A stretch of DNA of 64,000 bases. Source: Herbaspirillum sp. SJZ107. GTDB lineage: Bacteria; Pseudomonadota; Gammaproteobacteria; Burkholderiales; Burkholderiaceae_D. Numbering within the stretch: the first letter of the stretch is position 1; every line of letters starts with the position of its first letter. The stretch is from positions 310,001 through 374,000 of the forward strand of contig NZ_VFNH01000005.1 in NCBI RefSeq assembly GCF_006715485.1. Direction: 5' to 3'. The position numbers and the translations under genes were made by a program. Below are positions 60,707 to 64,000 of this stretch, one piece after another. The notes beneath the pieces were generated by a model. It searched no databases. It was not told the origin of the DNA and saw nothing but the letters and a program-made list of their open reading frames with translations.

Positions 60707-61683
60707 TCGACGTGCTCTTCCTGCTGTTGCCGGACAGCCTGATCCTGGATTGGGCGGGTCCGGCCGAGGCCCTGCGCACGGCCAATGGACTGATGCGCAA
60801 GCAAGGCAAGGCCCCACTGTTTTCGCTGCGCTTTGCGTCGCCGCGGCCGGAATCGACCACCTCGGTCGGCGTGCAGCTGGCCGGGCTCGAAGCGCTGCCG
60901 GTAGCGCTCGGGCCGCACGCCAGCTGGGTGGTGCTGGTAGGGCAGACCGGCGCGCGCATCGGCATCGACGCCCCCGACACGCGCGCCCTGCTCGACTGGC
61001 TGCGCCCGCTGCAGCTGGCGCAGGGCCGCCTGGAACTGGTCACCATTTGCGCCGGCGCCGTCCTGGCCGCCCATGCGGGTTTGCTGGCGGGACGGCGCGC
61101 CACCACCCATCACCATCACCTCGACGAATTGCAAAGCGTGGCGCCGGCCTGTGACGTGGTGCGCAACCGGGTCTTCGTGGAAGACAGCCCCGTCTACAGC
61201 AGCGCAGGCGTCACCACCGGCATCGACCTGATGCTGCACCGCATCGGCGCCGTGTGCGGTCCGGCGCTGGCGGCCCAGGTGGCGCAGACGATGGTGGTGG
61301 CGCTGCGGCGCGGTCCGCACGATCCCGAGCTGTCGCCGTTTCTCAGCTATCGCCACCATATGCACCCGGCGCTGCACCGGGTGCAGGATGCCGTCAGCCA
61401 GTCTCCGGGAACGGACTGGTCGGTGTCCGCCATGGCGGCGGTCGCCCATACGTCGCCACGCCACCTGACGCGCTTGTTCGTCGAGTATGCGCAGATCGCG
61501 CCGCTGCAATACCTGCGCCGGATCCGCCTGGCGGTGGCGCAGACGGCGCTGGCGTCAGGCGACAGCGTGACGCAGGCGGCAGCGGCGGCCGGATTCAGTT
61601 CGGATACCCAGCTGCGCCGCGCATGGCACCATTTCGCGCTGCCCGGTACGCCCTCTGACCCTGGGGACCCGCTTGCGGGCTAA
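60703..61683 (+). CDS. GlxA-family transcriptional regulator
   Basis: A 326-residue regulator with an N-terminal DJ-1/PfpI domain (about 2-180, cysteine in TICAGAVLAAHAG) and a C-terminal AraC-type double helix-turn-helix (WSVSAMAAVAHTSPRHLTRL and DSVTQAAAAAGFSSDTQLRR). It overlaps the isochorismatase gene by 4 bp. The stop overlaps the convergent xylanase stop (CTAA, 61680-61683). It is a second GlxA-type protein in the window, only distantly similar to the one near frmA. Confidence 0.88.
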   Translation: MIDVLFLLLPDSLILDWAGPAEALRTANGLMRKQGKAPLFSLRFASPRPESTTSVGVQLAGLEALPVALGPHASWVVLVGQTGARIGIDAPDTRALLDWLRPLQLAQGRLELVTICAGAVLAAHAGLLAGRRATTHHHHLDELQSVAPACDVVRNRVFVEDSPVYSSAGVTTGIDLMLHRIGAVCGPALAAQVAQTMVVALRRGPHDPELSPFLSYRHHMHPALHRVQDAVSQSPGTDWSVSAMAAVAHTSPRHLTRLFVEYAQIAPLQYLRRIRLAVAQTALASGDSVTQAAAAAGFSSDTQLRRAWHHFALPGTPSDPGDPLAG

Positions 61684-63125
61684 GGTGCCGGCGGCCGGTC
61701 GATGATCCGGAACTCCCCGCCCAGGTGCATCATGCTCATCAAGTACAGCATGCCGTCGAAATAGCGCTGCTCGCCGGCCGGCACCGGCGTGTCCCACAGC
61801 GCTTTCAGGAAGGCGTCGGGTACCTGGCCTGGCGTCGCCGCCAGGCCGCCCACCGCGGCCGCCGCCAGCATGCCGGTCGAATGCCGGGTCGACATCGGCT
61901 TGCCGTCCAGCGTGTAGCGATCGGCAAAGCGGGCGATGCCCTGCCCGGCCAGGAAGGTTTGCACGCGGTCGCTGAGTGCCGTCTGTCTCGCATCCTTGCC
62001 CCACCAGCTGTAATCGACCGACCAGTTGCTGATGGTGCGCCAGCTGTCGTAGCTGAAGGCGCCGGGCGTGCCGTCCCACATCGGCAGCGGCGTGCCGTCG
62101 AAGTCGGCGCGGTCCGGCCCCAGTCCGGTCTGCGCGTGGGCGGTCTTGACGAAATAGTCGCGGCTCACGGCGGCGGCGCGCGCCCAGAACGCGCGTTCCT
62201 CGGGCGGCGCCCAGCGCGCCCACAGCTCGTAGAAGGCCGGCAGGTGGTAGGACGGGTCGCTGCCCGGGATGCTGGTCTCGGGCACGAAGCGCACCATCGC
62301 ATGGGTTTCGTCGACCATCGGACCGACCGTCACCTGGCGCGGCGCGTGGTTCGGACGGTGCGGCGGCCATGGCTTGCCCTCTTTCGCCGCCTGCGCCTGC
62401 TCGTTGCGGTTGTTCGGGCTGGGCCAGGGCATGTCGGGCTCGACGAAGGGCGGATCCTGCGGGTGGATGCGGAAAGGCGTGGTGGCGCTGACGAGCGGGT
62501 GATGGCGCATGCCGCGCAGGATGGCGTCGGCTTCCTTCTGGTAGTTGTAGATGCCCTTGCCGTTGCCCCAGCGTTTCGCTGCGAAGTACAGGGCCATCAC
62601 ATAATATTCCTCGCCGTCGGGCGCGGCGCCGACCGCACGCGCGCTGCCGTCGGTGCCCATCGACCAGGCGAAATAGCCGAGCGACGGATTGGCCGGATCG
62701 GTCGTCTGCATATAGGTCTTGGACCAGTTCCACAGCGCATCGAACTCGCGCTTTTTCCCCAACTGGACCGCGATCATCATGCCGTAGCTCATGCCCTCCG
62801 AGCGGGCGTCGTTGTTGGCCCAGTCGGTGACGTAGGCCAGCGGACCGTCGGCGTTGGCGCCGGTCTCGAAATAGATGCGCTGCTCCTGGCCGTCACCATG
62901 GAACAGCTGCTGGAAGGCGCTTTCGATCTTGCGGTGGGTGTCCTGCGGGCTGACGCCGAGGCGCTCGGCCAGCAGGTTGCGGTAGCGGCGGGTGCGATAG
63001 GCGCCGCTACCATCGTCCAGCTTGGCGGCCTGGGCGGTGGCTAAGGCGGGTGCGGCGGGAACCGCAGGCGCGGCGAACAGGGTGATTGCGGTAACACCGA
63101 AGATCAGGAGCGACTTGGCAGGCAT
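61680..63125 (-). CDS. Glycoside hydrolase family 8, likely reducing-end xylose-releasing exo-oligoxylanase
   Basis: Secreted or periplasmic GH8 enzyme of 481 residues with a signal peptide (about 1-30). General acid E110 lies in ARSEGMSYGMMIAV. The catalytic region SMGTDGSARAVGAAPDGEEY and the later VDYSWWGKD are characteristic of exo-oligoxylanases (Rex, EC 3.2.1.156) rather than the cellulase/chitosanase GH8 branches. The preference for xylo-oligosaccharides is inferred from these motifs. No other xylan genes are in the window. Convergent with the GlxA gene. Confidence 0.85.
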   Translation of the reverse strand: MPAKSLLIFGVTAITLFAAPAVPAAPALATAQAAKLDDGSGAYRTRRYRNLLAERLGVSPQDTHRKIESAFQQLFHGDGQEQRIYFETGANADGPLAYVTDWANNDARSEGMSYGMMIAVQLGKKREFDALWNWSKTYMQTTDPANPSLGYFAWSMGTDGSARAVGAAPDGEEYYVMALYFAAKRWGNGKGIYNYQKEADAILRGMRHHPLVSATTPFRIHPQDPPFVEPDMPWPSPNNRNEQAQAAKEGKPWPPHRPNHAPRQVTVGPMVDETHAMVRFVPETSIPGSDPSYHLPAFYELWARWAPPEERAFWARAAAVSRDYFVKTAHAQTGLGPDRADFDGTPLPMWDGTPGAFSYDSWRTISNWSVDYSWWGKDARQTALSDRVQTFLAGQGIARFADRYTLDGKPMSTRHSTGMLAAAAVGGLAATPGQVPDAFLKALWDTPVPAGEQRYFDGMLYLMSMMHLGGEFRIIDRPPAP

Positions 63126-63230
63126 GGGCGTTTTCAGGTTGAGGGCATGGATGCCAGTCTAACCTTGACGCATTTCATTGTCATTCAATAATTGTTTGCG
63201 CAAACACCCAACAGTCCGATGATGAAAACA

Positions 63231-63265
63231 AAAAGGCCGCGCCGGCAATGCCGGGGCGGCCTTTT
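63231..63265 (-). terminator. Intrinsic terminator after erpA
   Basis: AAAAGGCCGC (63231-63240) pairs with GCGGCCTTTT (63256-63265), with an inner GCCGGC/GCCGG stem in the loop. It lies 23 bp past the erpA stop, and the U-tract is present in reverse orientation. Confidence 0.85.
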
Positions 63266-63288
63266 AAGGCAGCAAGTGCTGGACGGTC

Positions 63289-63669
63289 TTACATCGAGAA
63301 CGAGGAACCGCAACCGCAGGTCGAGGTGGCGTTCGGGTTCTTGATGACGAACTGGGCGCCTTCGAGGTCGTCCTTGTAGTCGATCTCGGCGCCGACCAGG
63401 TACTGGTAGCTCATCGAGTCGATCAACAGGGTGACGCCGTTCTTTTCCATCGCGGTGTCGTCTTCGTTGGTGATTTCATCGAAGGTGAAACCGTACTGGA
63501 AACCCGAGCAGCCGCCGCCCTGCACGAACACGCGCAGTTTCAGGTCGGGATTGCCTTCTTCTTCGATCAGTTGGGCGACCTTTTGCGCTGCGCTGTCCGA
63601 GAAGTTGATGGGAGCCGGGGGGGCGTCTTGCGGCTCTTGCGAGCGGTGCAATTCGGCGATTGCGGTCAT
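63289..63669 (-). CDS. erpA: Iron-sulfur cluster insertion protein ErpA
   Basis: A-type carrier that inserts Fe-S clusters into targets such as IspG/IspH. The 126-residue protein has the three ligand cysteines C54 (GGGCSGFQYGF), C118 and C120 (STCGCGSSFSM). A slightly longer Pro-rich N-terminus is typical of the beta-proteobacterial form. It lies between a bactofilin gene and its own terminator, and connects functionally with the MEP pathway enzymes at the left end of the window through Fe-S assembly. Confidence 0.95.
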   Translation of the reverse strand: MTAIAELHRSQEPQDAPPAPINFSDSAAQKVAQLIEEEGNPDLKLRVFVQGGGCSGFQYGFTFDEITNEDDTAMEKNGVTLLIDSMSYQYLVGAEIDYKDDLEGAQFVIKNPNATSTCGCGSSFSM

Positions 63670-63723
63670 GGATAAGCTCCTGATGAATTTCGGAATTCGT
63701 CCATTATAGACCCTTGTCGCCGG

Positions 63724-64000
63724 TCATGCTGAAGCCCCTGCTTCGGCCGCTCCAAAATGAAACACCGGTTCGGCACCGCCGGCAAGCGGTGCCGGCTGAT
63801 GGGTCAGCTTGCCCGTGACGAGGGCACCGCCGTGCATTTCCAGCAGGCGGTAATGGACATCCCCATGTATGCGGCCTTTCGGCTGTAATTCAAGAAGTTC
63901 CGTTGAATAAACAGTCCCGGCGATATAACCATTCACCACCAGGCTGGCACAACGGACCTCGCCCTCGATGCGCGCATGCTCGGATACGATCAGCACGCTC
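63724..64000 (-). CDS. Bactofilin-family polymer-forming cytoskeletal protein (partial)
   Basis: The C-terminal part of a bactofilin: VSEHARIEGEVRCASLVVNG, YIAGTVYSTELLELQPKGRI and HGDVHYRLLEMHGGALVTGK are beta-helix turns of the DUF583 repeat. The tail GAAEAGASA is short and flexible. The frame stays open to the window edge at 64000, and the N-terminal half of the family domain is missing. The GTG at 63996 is therefore only the first in-window codon, not the true start. Bactofilins polymerise without nucleotide and can organise wall or polar structures. Confidence 0.9.
   Translation of the reverse strand, partial: SVLIVSEHARIEGEVRCASLVVNGYIAGTVYSTELLELQPKGRIHGDVHYRLLEMHGGALVTGKLTHQPAPLAGGAEPVFHFGAAEAGASA

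Noticed and set aside
1..64000. CRISPR arrays, tRNA, rRNA and complete insertion sequences
   Set aside because: No regularly spaced repeats, cloverleaf candidates, rRNA-like stretches or transposase reading frames were recognised in the window.

Overview
The window looks like a chromosomal segment of a high-GC betaproteobacterium of the Burkholderiales, most likely Oxalobacteraceae (Massilia/Telluria/Duganella type). The support is gene order and family content: xseB-ispA-dxs; polA, DUF2782, thrB, BPSS1780-type membrane protein, uvrD; dusB-fis-purH followed by ruvC-ruvA-ruvB; tyrS-dtd divergent from an M23 peptidase-anmK pair; erpA next to a bactofilin; and a PEP-CTERM protein. The placement is inferred from memory of these families, not from a search.

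Layout. 1-7 kb: isoprenoid genes (dxs cut by the window edge), then a divergent Rieske oxygenase, an EamA transporter, a mercaptopyruvate sulfurtransferase, a 51-aa membrane peptide, a ZIP metal transporter and a dienelactone hydrolase. 7-12 kb: a PEP-CTERM protein, then an AT-rich island with one large STAND/NACHT ATPase gene. It sits between a decayed second copy of the polA 3' end (8010-8148) and the intact polA. 12-20 kb: polA, DUF2782, thrB, membrane protein and uvrD with a LexA box. 20-29 kb: SRPBCC and hemerythrin-like proteins, M13 peptidase, outer-membrane barrel, M56 peptidase with a repeat-rich tail, frmA divergent from a GlxA-type regulator, and an ANTAR response regulator. 29-40 kb: secreted S8 protease, a histidine kinase/response regulator pair, valS, a lipoprotein hydrolase and small envelope proteins. 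40-46 kb: a VgrG, toxin-like effector and Imm71/72-like immunity cluster. 46-54 kb: ruvCAB with a LexA box, purH, fis, dusB, a histidine phosphatase and a PEBP-like protein. 54-64 kb: tyrS-dtd, M23 peptidase, anmK, a channel-like protein with a degenerate filter, isochorismatase plus GlxA regulator, a GH8 xylanase, erpA and a bactofilin cut by the right edge.

Most of the window is housekeeping. Two SOS-type sites (uvrD and ruvCAB) link DNA-repair genes placed about 30 kb apart. The accessory content is the NACHT island at polA (candidate anti-phage defence), the orphan VgrG effector/immunity cassette, and several structured intergenic elements. These include a 124-bp near-palindrome whose 3' arm holds the ribosome-binding site of the EamA transporter, two abutting perfect hairpins before ruvC, and a 13-bp inverted repeat between frmA and its divergent regulator. 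No tRNA, rRNA, CRISPR array, integrase or transposase was seen.
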